DNA of 51,315 nucleotides from an uncultured Clostridia bacterium. GTDB lineage: Bacteria; Bacillota; Clostridia; Oscillospirales; Acutalibacteraceae. Made by a program: the position numbers and the translations under genes. Positions 23,395 through 31,897 of this stretch are shown here, one piece after another. Numbering within the stretch: the first letter of the stretch is position 1; each line of letters begins with the position of its first letter. The stretch spans positions 1 through 51,315 of the forward strand of contig CALEJF010000025.1 in NCBI GenBank assembly GCA_937898625.1, in the 5' to 3' direction. The notes below the pieces were generated by a model that searched no databases, was not told the DNA's origin, and saw only the letters and a list, made by a program, of their open reading frames with translations.

Positions 23395-24426
23395 TTAATC
23401 TATATTTTTTATTTTATCAGGTGTGAAAACACCTTTTTCGGTGATAAATGCTGTTATGAGCGAATGGTCAGTAATATCAAATGCGGGGTTGAGGGTTTTT
23501 GCATTCTGTGGAAGCATTGTTTTTTCGTACCACATCTCCCCTATTTCATCACCATTTCGCATTTCAATTACGATATCATCACCTGTTTTTATGTTCTTAT
23601 CAAGAGTTGAAAACGGCATACACACATAAAACGGAATATTATAGTGTTTTGCTAAAATAGCCACACCGCTTGTGCCGATTTTATTTGCAGTATCGCCATT
23701 TATGGCTACTCGGTCGCAACCTACCAAAACTGCATCCACAAGTCCGTTTCTCATAACAAATGATGCCATATTGTCGCAGATTACAGTTGTGTCAATCTCT
23801 GCATCGCAGAGTTCAAAAGCCGTAAGCCTTGCACCCTGCAAAAGTGGTCGGGTTTCGTCGGCAAAAACTTTGATAATATGTCCCTTTTCTTTTGCAACAT
23901 ATATGGGTGCTAATGCAGTACCATATTTTACGGTTGCAAGTCTACCTGCATTACAATGGGTTAAAACCGAATTGCAATTCTCAAGAATTTCTGCGCCATA
24001 TTCACCGATTTTACGACAAATTGTGACATCTTCTTCAATCATCTTGAGTGCTTGTTTTGTAAGGTCTTCCTTAAAGTTTTCTACATTGGAGTTCTCTGCA
24101 ACTTTAAGCATTCTTTCCGTTGCCCATTTTAGATTTATGGCGGTTGGACGACACAAAATGAGTTTTTCACAGTAATCCTTCAACTCTGCAAACAGATTCT
24201 CATATGTAGTGGCTTTACTGTTATTCATAAGCACCGCAAGGCTTATTGCAGTAAAAACACCGATTGCAGGAGCACCACGAACCTTGAGAAGTTTTATAGC
24301 ATCAAAAATCTCATTGTAGTCGTCGGTACTAACCTCTTTATATTCGTTTGGCAAAAGTGTTTGGTCAATAAAAACCGCCTTATTGCTGACAGTATCAAAG
24401 CCAACAGCTGCACCATCTAAAAACAT
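23395..24426 (-). CDS. mtnA: S-methyl-5-thioribose-1-phosphate isomerase family (MtnA/DrdI type)
   Basis: The 343-aa protein has the family motif VRGAPAIGVF near residue 50, the catalytic Cys in LTHCNAGRLAT near residue 160 and the catalytic Asp in VGCDRVAINGDTANKIGT near residue 235. The family isomerises 5-methylthioribose-1-phosphate, and in some Firmicutes 5-deoxyribose-1-phosphate, to the ribulose form. It is the last gene of a three-gene operon and its ATG shares one base with the preceding stop (TAATG). Neighbouring genes provide the two preceding steps. The next enzyme, an aldolase or MtnB-type dehydratase, is not seen here. Whether methylthio- or deoxyribose is the main substrate cannot be decided from sequence. 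Confidence 0.88.
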   Translation of the reverse strand: MFLDGAAVGFDTVSNKAVFIDQTLLPNEYKEVSTDDYNEIFDAIKLLKVRGAPAIGVFTAISLAVLMNNSKATTYENLFAELKDYCEKLILCRPTAINLKWATERMLKVAENSNVENFKEDLTKQALKMIEEDVTICRKIGEYGAEILENCNSVLTHCNAGRLATVKYGTALAPIYVAKEKGHIIKVFADETRPLLQGARLTAFELCDAEIDTTVICDNMASFVMRNGLVDAVLVGCDRVAINGDTANKIGTSGVAILAKHYNIPFYVCMPFSTLDKNIKTGDDIVIEMRNGDEIGEMWYEKTMLPQNAKTLNPAFDITDHSLITAFITEKGVFTPDKIKNID

Positions 24427-25229
24427 TAGAATTCACCTACGATTTCCGTAATGAGTTTTTGCATTTCTTCGCTCTTTTGTCTGCCGATTGTAAGGACTTC
24501 TTCTTCGGTAAGTCGCTCCCCTGAAAGTCCTGCTGCTTTGTTTGAAACAAGTGAGAAACCGAGGACATCTATTCCACAATGGTTTGCGGCAATTACCTCT
24601 TGCACCGTTGACATACCAACTGTATCTGCACCAAGCACTCTGAATGCACGAATTTCGGCAGGAGTTTCATAACTTGGTCCTGTACAACCGATATACACAC
24701 CTTTTTGTAATTTCATATTAAGTCTTTCGGCACATTTAAATGCTATTTCACGAAGACTTGGTGCGTAAGCAAAACTCATATCGGGGAAACGACAGCCGAA
24801 ATCGTCGTCATTTTTTCCTATAAGACAGTTTTTGCCTGTGAAATTTATATGGTCGGTAATAACCATAATGTCACCCACATTGAAACCCTCGTTAATTCCG
24901 CCTGCTGCATTTGTAACAATGAGTTTTTTAACACCCATCATTTTCATAACACGGATTGGCATTACAACATTTTGGACTTCATAACCCTCGTAGAGATGAA
25001 TTCTGCCCTGCATACACATAACTTTTTTACCGTTAAGTGTACCGAAAACAAATCGTCCAACATGGCCTGGTGCTGTTGAAACAGGGAAATTGGGAATATC
25101 TTTGTAATCCACGAACTCTGGTTTTTCAATTTTCTCGCCCAGAGTGCCAAGTCCACTACCTAAAATTATGCCAATTTCATAGTTATCTGTAATTTTAGAT
25201 TTTATAAATTCAACTGCTTTTGTAATCAT
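24426..25229 (-). CDS. Trimeric purine nucleoside phosphorylase (6-oxopurine type)
   Basis: Recognised by IILGSGLG (phosphate site) near residue 20, GRIHLYEGY near residue 85, VTNAAGGIN near residue 110 and STVQEVIAANHCG near residue 195. The base-site segment SNKAAG near residue 230 has Asn where MTA phosphorylases of this fold carry Asp. That favours 6-oxopurine nucleosides (inosine, guanosine, methylthioinosine) over adenosine types. This fits the deaminase encoded just upstream, which would turn the adenine into hypoxanthine first. It overlaps the deaminase gene by ATGA, so translation is coupled. At 267 aa it is of normal length and cytosolic. Confidence 0.92.
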   Translation of the reverse strand: MITKAVEFIKSKITDNYEIGIILGSGLGTLGEKIEKPEFVDYKDIPNFPVSTAPGHVGRFVFGTLNGKKVMCMQGRIHLYEGYEVQNVVMPIRVMKMMGVKKLIVTNAAGGINEGFNVGDIMVITDHINFTGKNCLIGKNDDDFGCRFPDMSFAYAPSLREIAFKCAERLNMKLQKGVYIGCTGPSYETPAEIRAFRVLGADTVGMSTVQEVIAANHCGIDVLGFSLVSNKAAGLSGERLTEEEVLTIGRQKSEEMQKLITEIVGEF

Positions 25230-26521
25230 TGTGCATTTACCTCGTTTACAACCTCACGGACCAATCTGCTTACTTCATATCCCATTTTCTCCACATCAAT
25301 AGTTGTGAATTCGCCATTTTTGTAAAGGACTTCACCATCAACCATTGTAAGCACCACATTGCTCTTGTTTGCAGAATATACTATATTATTGAGTATATCA
25401 AAATCGGGATACATATTCGGTGTTGTCATATCAATTACGATTAGGTCGGCTTTATTGCCAACCTTGATTTCACCACAATCTGCTCTGCCCTGTGCTTTAT
25501 AGCCATTTACAGTTGCCATTTTATAAACATCCTGTGGGGTTACAATATCCGCTTGATTATTAACGCCCTTTGGCAAAAGTGCTGCCAGGTACATTTCTCG
25601 CATAATATCAAGTCCGTTATTACTTGCGGCAGAGTCAGTACCAATACCGATATTAACACCTTTTTGAAGCATTTTATAAGTGTTACAGAATCCGCTACCG
25701 AGTTTCATATTACTTGCAGGACAATGAGCAACAGTTACGCCCATTTCCTTAAAAATGTCCATATCTTCATCCTCAACCCACACACAATGTGCAAGGATTG
25801 TGGGACTGTTGAACACTTTTGCATCATAGAAAAGACGAGCAGGAGTTTTTCCGTATTTTGCCTTGCAGTTTTCGTGCTCTGCCTGTGTTTCAGACAAATG
25901 AACATGATTTATATAATCTTTTCCGTTTGTGAATTCACCAAACTGCTCTATAATTGAAAGTCTATTTGTATATTCAGCGTGCAAACTCATATCAATTTTA
26001 ATTTTGCCATTCTGTGTGTTGTGGTATTTTTCTGCAAGGTAAATTCCCTCTTGAAAACGGTCATTCTTCTCTATATCTTCGTCAACAAAACTAACTATTG
26101 AACGACCAAAATTAGTTTTTGCCTTACTGTCGATGACTGCTTTCATAACACCATCACCAAAGAAATACATATCTGTAAAAGATGTTGTACCACTACTGAG
26201 CATTTCTGCGATTGAAAGCATAGTGCCAAAATATGCACGGTCTGGGTTTAGTCTGTCCTCAAACGGGAAAACTTTTTCATTAAGCCAACGGTCAAGTGGC
26301 AAATTTTCAGCATAACCACGAAGAAGTGTCATTGGTGAATGCGTGTGAAGATTAACAAAACCCGAAGATAAGACTTTACCCTTTCCGTCATATTCTTCAC
26401 CGTAGTTTTCCTGCGGTTTTTCTGTTCCGATATAGTCGATTTTATCACCCTTGACACCTACATACATATTGTTTTGTATTTCAAGGTTTGGGTTTATGAT
26501 TGAGATGTTTTTGAATAACAT
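25226..26521 (-). CDS. mtaD: 5'-methylthioadenosine/S-adenosylhomocysteine deaminase (amidohydrolase)
   Basis: The 431-aa protein is an amidohydrolase of the TrzA/SsnA-MtaD group. Metal ligands appear as LHTHSPMTLLRGYAENLPL (H-x-H near residue 60), HVHLSETQAEHE near residue 200, ILAHCVW near residue 235 and GTDSAASNNGLDIMREM near residue 285 (the metal Asp). Members remove the 6-amino group of MTA, SAH, 5'-deoxyadenosine or adenosine. Position ahead of a phosphorylase and an MtnA-family isomerase makes salvage of MTA or 5'-deoxyadenosine the best reading. It is the first gene of the operon. Between it and the cyclophilin terminator lies a palindromic repeat, and I see no clear promoter there. 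Confidence 0.87.
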   Translation of the reverse strand: MLFKNISIINPNLEIQNNMYVGVKGDKIDYIGTEKPQENYGEEYDGKGKVLSSGFVNLHTHSPMTLLRGYAENLPLDRWLNEKVFPFEDRLNPDRAYFGTMLSIAEMLSSGTTSFTDMYFFGDGVMKAVIDSKAKTNFGRSIVSFVDEDIEKNDRFQEGIYLAEKYHNTQNGKIKIDMSLHAEYTNRLSIIEQFGEFTNGKDYINHVHLSETQAEHENCKAKYGKTPARLFYDAKVFNSPTILAHCVWVEDEDMDIFKEMGVTVAHCPASNMKLGSGFCNTYKMLQKGVNIGIGTDSAASNNGLDIMREMYLAALLPKGVNNQADIVTPQDVYKMATVNGYKAQGRADCGEIKVGNKADLIVIDMTTPNMYPDFDILNNIVYSANKSNVVLTMVDGEVLYKNGEFTTIDVEKMGYEVSRLVREVVNEVNAQ

Positions 26522-26525
26522 AATA

Positions 26526-26575
26526 GAATCCCTCCACCACCTTTGGTGGTCCCCCTCCCTTTGACAAGGGAGGCT
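26526..26575. repeat. Double-hairpin intergenic repeat (CTCCCTTTGACAAGGGAG type)
   Basis: Two adjacent hairpins are seen: CCACC/GGTGG (26534-26549) and CCTCCCTT/AAGGGAGG (26554-26573). The unit GCCTCCCTTGTCAAAGGGAG on the minus strand, followed by a variable small hairpin and GGAGGGATTC, is a pattern I associate with dispersed repeats in clostridial genomes. That is memory rather than a search result. It lies between cyclophilin and mtaD. Confidence 0.6.
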
Positions 26576-26583
26576 AAAATGGT

Positions 26584-26607
26584 AAAAAAGGCAGAGTTTC
26601 CCCTGCC
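26584..26607 (-). terminator. Terminator of the cyclophilin gene
   Basis: GGCAG (26590-26594) pairs with CTGCC (26603-26607). On the minus strand the hairpin is followed by TTTTTTACC. It lies just after the cyclophilin stop. Confidence 0.7.
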
Positions 26608-26613
26608 CCCAAT

Positions 26614-27207
26614 TTATTCAATGATAATTGTTTCGATTACTACGTCTTCTTTTGGTTTGTTATTGAAATAGTCAGCAGGAACTTTTGCGATTGCGTCAAC
26701 AACATCCATACCCTCAAAAACCTGACCGAAAACTGTATGACGGAAATCAAGCCAAGGAGTGCCACCCATTTCCTCATATGCTTCGATACATTCTGTTGGG
26801 AAAACTCTTTCGTCAGCCATTCTCATCTGCTCAAGTAAATCTTCAGGAACTTCCTTTGCCTGAACGATAAAGAACTGACTGCCATTTGTGTTAGGCCCTG
26901 CATTAGCCATTGAAAGAGCACCACGAAGATTATGGAGTTCGCCTGTGAATTCGTCCTCAAAAGAATGTCCCCAGATGCTTTCTCCACCTGTGCCTGTACC
27001 CTTTGGGTCACCGCCCTGAATCATAAAGTCATTGATTACACGATGGAAAATAAGTCCGTCATAGTAACCATTCTTTGCGTGAGTTGTAAAATTCTCAACT
27101 GCTTTTGGTGCAAATTCGGGAAAAAGTTTGATTTTAATTTCACCCATATTTGTTTTGATTGTTGCAATTGTATCACCTGCAACAGGTGCATTTAATTGAT
27201 GGAACAT
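26614..27207 (-). CDS. Cyclophilin-type peptidyl-prolyl cis-trans isomerase
   Basis: The 197-aa protein has the cyclophilin core: GLIFHRVINDFMIQGGDPKGTGTGG (active-site Arg and the Q-G-G-D block, residues about 53-77), SMANAGPNTNGSQFFI near residue 100 and FGQVFEGMDVVDAI near residue 163. It speeds rotation at Xaa-Pro bonds. There is no signal peptide, so it acts in the cytosol. A short insertion between the FFI strand and the C-terminal part (about residues 118-150) is common in clostridial cyclophilins. Its stop is followed by a terminator, and the gene upstream (permease) ends only 12 bp before its start codon on the other side, so it is read separately or as the tail of that transcript. 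Confidence 0.93.
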   Translation of the reverse strand: MFHQLNAPVAGDTIATIKTNMGEIKIKLFPEFAPKAVENFTTHAKNGYYDGLIFHRVINDFMIQGGDPKGTGTGGESIWGHSFEDEFTGELHNLRGALSMANAGPNTNGSQFFIVQAKEVPEDLLEQMRMADERVFPTECIEAYEEMGGTPWLDFRHTVFGQVFEGMDVVDAIAKVPADYFNNKPKEDVVIETIIIE

Positions 27208-27219
27208 AATTTTTACTCC

Positions 27220-30200
27220 TTATTCTACTGATTTTAATGATTCTATCATATCAATCTTCTGAAGTTTCTTTCTCATTACCTCATTGATAATTACAGAGAA
27301 AAGAACTGTGAGAAGTGTTGCAAGAACTATACTTGAGAAATTGAGTTCTCTGCCAAACATATACACATCGGTTTCAACAGTTATCATAACAAATCTGTGA
27401 AGCACAACACCCATTAATATACCTATCACTATTCCCAGCACAGTAAGAATTATGTTCTCACGGTAAATATAGCTGGCAAGTTCACTGTCCGTAAAGCCTA
27501 AAACTCTGAATGTTGCCAATTCACGACGCCTTTCGCTTATATTGATGTTGTTAAGATTATAAAGAACAACAAAAGCAAGAAGTGCCGCTGAACCAATCAT
27601 TAAGAAAATAATAAAATAGAGATTTCTAATGACCTCATTGATACCTTCAAGTTCTTCCTTATTTGTAATAACAGAATTCACACCATTAAAGGCAGAAATG
27701 GTTGATTTAAGTTCATCCATATCAACACCCTTTGCGGTTTTAAGCATAAAGATATTTATATCTGCAACAGAGTCATAAAGATTTTCATAAAGAGCTGGAG
27801 TCATATAAATATAGTTGAAAATATAGTTTTCAGTTATGCCTAAAACCTTAACCTCTTTTGGTGTAACTCTTGAATCATCAAGCTTAATATAGATATTATC
27901 ATTAACCTTAACACCCAACAAATCAGCATATTTTTCTGTAATGATAACGCCATCTGTCAAAAGGTTAATCTGTTCCTTATCTCCTGTTCTTTCCTTGAGA
28001 TTTACATATTCAGGGAATGCATCAACATCGGTTGGAACAATAAGGTATGATTTGATTTCATCTTCAACATCCGCCTGAGCTTCACCGGATGCAGAAACCA
28101 TTGTACGATGCGCTAAAAGCAAAGCATCAACCATCTGACTGTCCTCTATCTCCTTGAGCAGTACATTTCTCTCCTGTTTTGTAATTGATTGGTCAACACT
28201 GATAATACCGTTATAATTAAACACCTCGCCGTACTGATTGTCAGCAACGGCAGAAACAGAGTCGCGAATACCAAGACCTACAAGGAGAAGTGCCATACAT
28301 CCGCCAACACCGAAAAGTGTCATAAAGAAACGCTTTTTGTATCGGAAAAGATTTCTAAAAGCTGCTTTTTGTCCAAAATTAAGTCTTTGCCAAATACCAG
28401 GGAAATTCTCAAGGAAAATACGCTTACCTGCTTTTGGTGCTTCAGGTCGCATAAGTAATGCAGCTTCACTACGAAGTGAACGATAGCAAGCGATAAATGT
28501 TGCCAATGTGGTGAAAAGAATTGCTGTTACACTTGCAAGGAAAGCGTACCAAAGGTTAAATTTAATAACATTTGAACCTAAATTATAGTATACTGCACGA
28601 TATGTGCCTATAATCATTGGTGGTATTGTCAACTCACCCAAAATAGCACCTATTACACTACCAGCTACTGTTGCTGCCACCGCGTAGAGAATATATTTTG
28701 CAATAATTGAAACTTTATCATAACCAAGAGCCTTCAAAGTACCAATCTGGACTCTTTCTTCCTCAACCATTCTTGTCATTGTTGTAAGGCTGACCAAAGC
28801 CGCAACAAAGAAGAAAATCAATGGAAAAACAGCACCAATTGCAGCGATACTGTCGGATTCGCTGACATAACTTGCATGGGATTCAATGCCTTTTCTATCA
28901 AGAACATGCCAAACCGGAACTTCTATATTCAAAACCTTGCTTCTCATATCCTCGATTATTTCCTCGGCTTTTTCCAATTCAGAAAGTGCCTGTTCGCGAT
29001 AGGTTTTGTATTGTTCCTGACTCTGCTTCAAGAGAGTGTCAGCATTGACGATTTCCTGCTCCGCAATTTGAAGATTGCCCTTATTTGCAAGAGCCTGTTG
29101 AAGTTGACCAACTGTAACTTTCGCCTGAAGCAAATCTCTTTCGCCCTGTTCAATTTGTAATTCCTGTGCCGCAACCTCATTTTCGGCAGCCTCAAGACCA
29201 AATTTAACCAAAGCCATTGTCTGTTTTGCCTTTTCAATATCTTCAGGCTTTGCGTTTGGGTCTGCTTCCATCTTTTTAATATCTTCTTCTACTTGCAAAA
29301 GACTGATTTTTGCCTCTTCCATAGCTTTTTTCGAGTTCTGGATTGTAACTTTTGCCGTGGCAATTTTTTCCTCTGCATCCTTAACTTCTTTTTCTGCTAT
29401 AGGAAGATACTCTTCAGCATTTGCTAAAAGGTTCTTATTTTCTTCGATTTCAGCAAAACTGGTTTCTATGAGAGTCTGCTGTGCAGCTAATTTGTCAGCG
29501 GCATTTTTAATGTCATCCTCCACATTGAGTTTTTGTATTGAAAACTCTCTTTCAGCTTCGTCAAGCTCCGAATTTGCAGTTGAACGCACCTCTGTATAAC
29601 GGACATCACATTGTTTGAGTGAAATCTCATCAATCTTTTCAATAACATTGTTTACAATCTCTTTGTAATCCTTATCAAAACAATTAAGTCCCTGTGCGTC
29701 TGCTACAGTAACATAGATTGATGTGTACGCCTCCGAAACAAATGCTTCTTTTGGAATTACAATATATCCGTCTGCAATACCATCGCCGATATTGCTTGTA
29801 CCCGCATCACCATTAAGATAATAGGTTGAAGAACAAACACCTACGATTTTGTATGTATCTGTTGCAAGGGTTTTATTGACTGCTTCAGATGTACCTGATG
29901 AAAGCTTTAATGCATCGCCCACTTTAAGTCCTGATTCTTCCATAAACTCACGGCTTACAAGACACTGCATATAGGTTTGGGGATATTCACCCTCAATCAA
30001 TGTAACATCATTAATGTTTTTTGTCATTGAAACTGCTCTTGTTACAATCTCCTTGGAATTTACAAAGCAGAGAAAATCCGTTGTGTAAGAGCCTTCAACT
30101 TCGTGAACACCCTCAACCTGCTTGATTGCCTCCATATCACTATCTGTAAGACCAAGAGTACCAACAACACGGATATCCATAAGATTTTCCTTGTCATAGG

Positions 30201-30351
30201 AAGCATCTGCAGTCATATACATTGCAGGTAATGATGAGCGGACACCTGAATAGAATGCCACACCAAGAGCAACTATGAGCATAATCGAAATAAAACGACT
30301 TTTGCTTTTTTTAATTTCTCGTTGGAAATCTTTTATAAGTGATTTGGTCAT
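27220..30351 (-). CDS. FtsX-family ABC exporter permease with extracellular coiled coil
   Basis: The 1043-aa protein has a first membrane helix at about 22-42, then a large extracellular MacB-like region. Within it, residues about 255-470 form a long Glu/Lys/Ala-rich coiled coil. A first FtsX block follows at about 510-640 (AAIGAVFPLIFFFVAALVSL and two further helices), a further helix near 680, a second extracellular domain, and a second FtsX block (about 905-1030). Proteins of this kind work as mechanotransmission transporters or lipoprotein/peptide exporters and not as solute pumps. The partner ATPase is encoded 15 bp upstream. The pair diverges from a TetR regulator. Substrate is unknown; antimicrobial peptide or surface lipoprotein handling is plausible. 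Confidence 0.88.
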   Translation of the reverse strand: MTKSLIKDFQREIKKSKSRFISIMLIVALGVAFYSGVRSSLPAMYMTADASYDKENLMDIRVVGTLGLTDSDMEAIKQVEGVHEVEGSYTTDFLCFVNSKEIVTRAVSMTKNINDVTLIEGEYPQTYMQCLVSREFMEESGLKVGDALKLSSGTSEAVNKTLATDTYKIVGVCSSTYYLNGDAGTSNIGDGIADGYIVIPKEAFVSEAYTSIYVTVADAQGLNCFDKDYKEIVNNVIEKIDEISLKQCDVRYTEVRSTANSELDEAEREFSIQKLNVEDDIKNAADKLAAQQTLIETSFAEIEENKNLLANAEEYLPIAEKEVKDAEEKIATAKVTIQNSKKAMEEAKISLLQVEEDIKKMEADPNAKPEDIEKAKQTMALVKFGLEAAENEVAAQELQIEQGERDLLQAKVTVGQLQQALANKGNLQIAEQEIVNADTLLKQSQEQYKTYREQALSELEKAEEIIEDMRSKVLNIEVPVWHVLDRKGIESHASYVSESDSIAAIGAVFPLIFFFVAALVSLTTMTRMVEEERVQIGTLKALGYDKVSIIAKYILYAVAATVAGSVIGAILGELTIPPMIIGTYRAVYYNLGSNVIKFNLWYAFLASVTAILFTTLATFIACYRSLRSEAALLMRPEAPKAGKRIFLENFPGIWQRLNFGQKAAFRNLFRYKKRFFMTLFGVGGCMALLLVGLGIRDSVSAVADNQYGEVFNYNGIISVDQSITKQERNVLLKEIEDSQMVDALLLAHRTMVSASGEAQADVEDEIKSYLIVPTDVDAFPEYVNLKERTGDKEQINLLTDGVIITEKYADLLGVKVNDNIYIKLDDSRVTPKEVKVLGITENYIFNYIYMTPALYENLYDSVADINIFMLKTAKGVDMDELKSTISAFNGVNSVITNKEELEGINEVIRNLYFIIFLMIGSAALLAFVVLYNLNNINISERRRELATFRVLGFTDSELASYIYRENIILTVLGIVIGILMGVVLHRFVMITVETDVYMFGRELNFSSIVLATLLTVLFSVIINEVMRKKLQKIDMIESLKSVE

Positions 30352-30366
30352 TTTTTCTACTGTCCT

Positions 30367-31068
30367 TTACCATTCAATCTGTTCAACAGGTACCGGTACC
30401 TTATTAAGAAGAATCTTATCAATTTTACCGTCGTTGATTTTAACAATTTTATCAGCCATAGGCATAAGTGCTGAGTTATGAGTAATAACAATTACTGTCA
30501 TACCCTTTTCACGGCACATATCCTGTAAAAGTTTAAGAATTGATTTACCTGTAACATAATCAAGAGCACCTGTAGGCTCGTCACAAAGTAAAAGTTTTGG
30601 ATTTTTAGCCAATGCTCTTGCTATTGCAACACGCTGTTGCTCGCCACCTGAAAGCTGTGATGGGAAATTATCTTTTCTGTTTGCAAGACCAACTTCACCT
30701 AAAATTGACTCTGCGTCAACGGGATTTTTGCAAAGTTGAGTTGCAAGTTCAACATTTTCATAGGCAGTAAGGTTCTGCACAAGATTATAAAACTGGAAAA
30801 TAAACCCTACATCGTCACGTCGATAGCGAGTAAGAGCTTTTTCATCGTGCTGAGCAATATCAACACCATCAACATTAATAACTCCTGATGTGGGTTTATC
30901 CATTCCACCTAAAATATTCAAAATTGTAGTTTTACCTGCACCTGATGGGCCAACAATGATAACAAATTCACCCTTCTCAATAGGAAAACTTATTTTATCC
31001 ACTGCATTTATCTGTATTTCGCCCATTTGATAGGTCTTTACTACATTTTTAAGTTCAATAAATGACAT
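30367..31068 (-). CDS. ABC transporter ATPase, MacB/LolD type
   Basis: The 233-aa protein has all the nucleotide-binding motifs: Walker A GPSGAGKTT near residue 40, Q-loop FQFYNL near 91, signature LSGGEQQRVAIARAL near 138, Walker B LLLCDEPTGALD near 160 and the switch His in VITHN near 195. The combination of PTGALD and ITHN is typical of the MacB/LolD/FtsE class that pairs with FtsX-type permeases. It is the first gene of the two-gene minus-strand operon and lies opposite the TetR gene, with a 208-bp shared control region. Confidence 0.95.
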   Translation of the reverse strand: MSFIELKNVVKTYQMGEIQINAVDKISFPIEKGEFVIIVGPSGAGKTTILNILGGMDKPTSGVINVDGVDIAQHDEKALTRYRRDDVGFIFQFYNLVQNLTAYENVELATQLCKNPVDAESILGEVGLANRKDNFPSQLSGGEQQRVAIARALAKNPKLLLCDEPTGALDYVTGKSILKLLQDMCREKGMTVIVITHNSALMPMADKIVKINDGKIDKILLNKVPVPVEQIEW

Positions 31069-31120
31069 AAACTTCTCTCCTTAAATCCATAAGAAATGTA
31101 AGTTGATTACATACGGAGAG

Positions 31121-31129
31121 ATTATACCA
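31121..31129 (-). promoter_or_regulatory. Extended -10 of the ABC exporter operon
   Basis: On the minus strand TGGTATAAT forms an extended -10 about 50 bp upstream of the ATPase start. No good -35 is seen, which is normal for extended -10 promoters. Confidence 0.5.
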
Positions 31130-31211
31130 TACTATTTAAGATAATGCTATATATTTTTATAATATTTAAGTGTTAATTTTTTGTAAATTTTAGAAAAAAA
31201 TTAATAGACAA

Positions 31212-31229
31212 TTGTTGATTATTCAACAA
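31212..31229. promoter_or_regulatory. 18-bp palindrome, probable TetR operator
   Basis: TTGTTGA (31212-31218) and TCAACAA (31223-31229) are perfect inverted arms around TTAT. It overlaps the -35 box of the TetR promoter (TTGATT, 31215-31220) and lies between the two divergent transcripts. Size, symmetry and position fit autorepression by the TetR protein. Confidence 0.6.
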
Positions 31230-31243
31230 AATGATGATACAAT
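31215..31243 (+). promoter_or_regulatory. Promoter of the TetR-CDF genes
   Basis: TTGATT and TACAAT are 17 bp apart. The GTG start of the regulator lies about 34 bp further on. The -35 is inside the 18-bp palindrome. Confidence 0.55.
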
Positions 31244-31276
31244 GATAATAATATATTTGGATATGGAGATGATTTT

Positions 31277-31897
31277 GTGTCTGTAAATGAAAACGATAGC
31301 CGTGTAAGACGCACTAAAAAACTTATCCGCCAAGGTCTTGTTGAATTGGCAAAAACAAAGAGTATTAGTAAAATTACGGTTAAAGAACTGACTGACTGTG
31401 TGGATATTAACAGAGGCACTTTCTATTTGCATTACAAGGATGTTTATGACCTTGTGGAATCAATTGAAAATGAGCTTTATTCTGAATTTAACGAGACAAT
31501 TTCCTCTTTCACCGGTAAGGAACTTTTGATAAACCCCGTTGATATATGTGAGGTTTTCTGCACTCATTTTCATGAGCATATGGATATTTACGGTGTTCTT
31601 CTTGGTCAATATGGTGATGCACAATTCTCATATAAAATTGGTGAACTTCTCAATTCAAAGGTTTATGAGATATTCAAGTCTATTTTCCCGAATATGGATA
31701 AGACAAAATATGACTTCGCATATAACTACGGCAAATTCGGATATGTAGGACTGATAAGTTGCTGGTTTACTGAACATCCTAACTGGACACCACGCCAAAT
31801 TGCAGAAATGTGGTTAAACATTACAACCTTAGGTATTTGGGGTATTCTTGGTGAAGAAGGTAAAGAGGTACTTTTAAATGCACGCAATTCTAATTAA
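31277..31897 (+). CDS. TetR/AcrR-family transcriptional regulator
   Basis: The 206-aa protein starts at GTG with GGAG 8 bases upstream. Residues about 10-57 form a TetR helix-turn-helix (KLIRQGLVELAKTKSISKIT then VDINRGTFYLHYKDVYDLV). The rest is a helical ligand/dimer domain with a TetR_C-like pattern (GLISCWFTEHPNWTPRQIAEM). It faces the ABC exporter genes across a region holding a perfect palindrome, and its 3' end overlaps the metal exporter gene by 20 bp. It may therefore control both exporters. The ligand is unknown. Confidence 0.88.
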   Translation: MSVNENDSRVRRTKKLIRQGLVELAKTKSISKITVKELTDCVDINRGTFYLHYKDVYDLVESIENELYSEFNETISSFTGKELLINPVDICEVFCTHFHEHMDIYGVLLGQYGDAQFSYKIGELLNSKVYEIFKSIFPNMDKTKYDFAYNYGKFGYVGLISCWFTEHPNWTPRQIAEMWLNITTLGIWGILGEEGKEVLLNARNSN

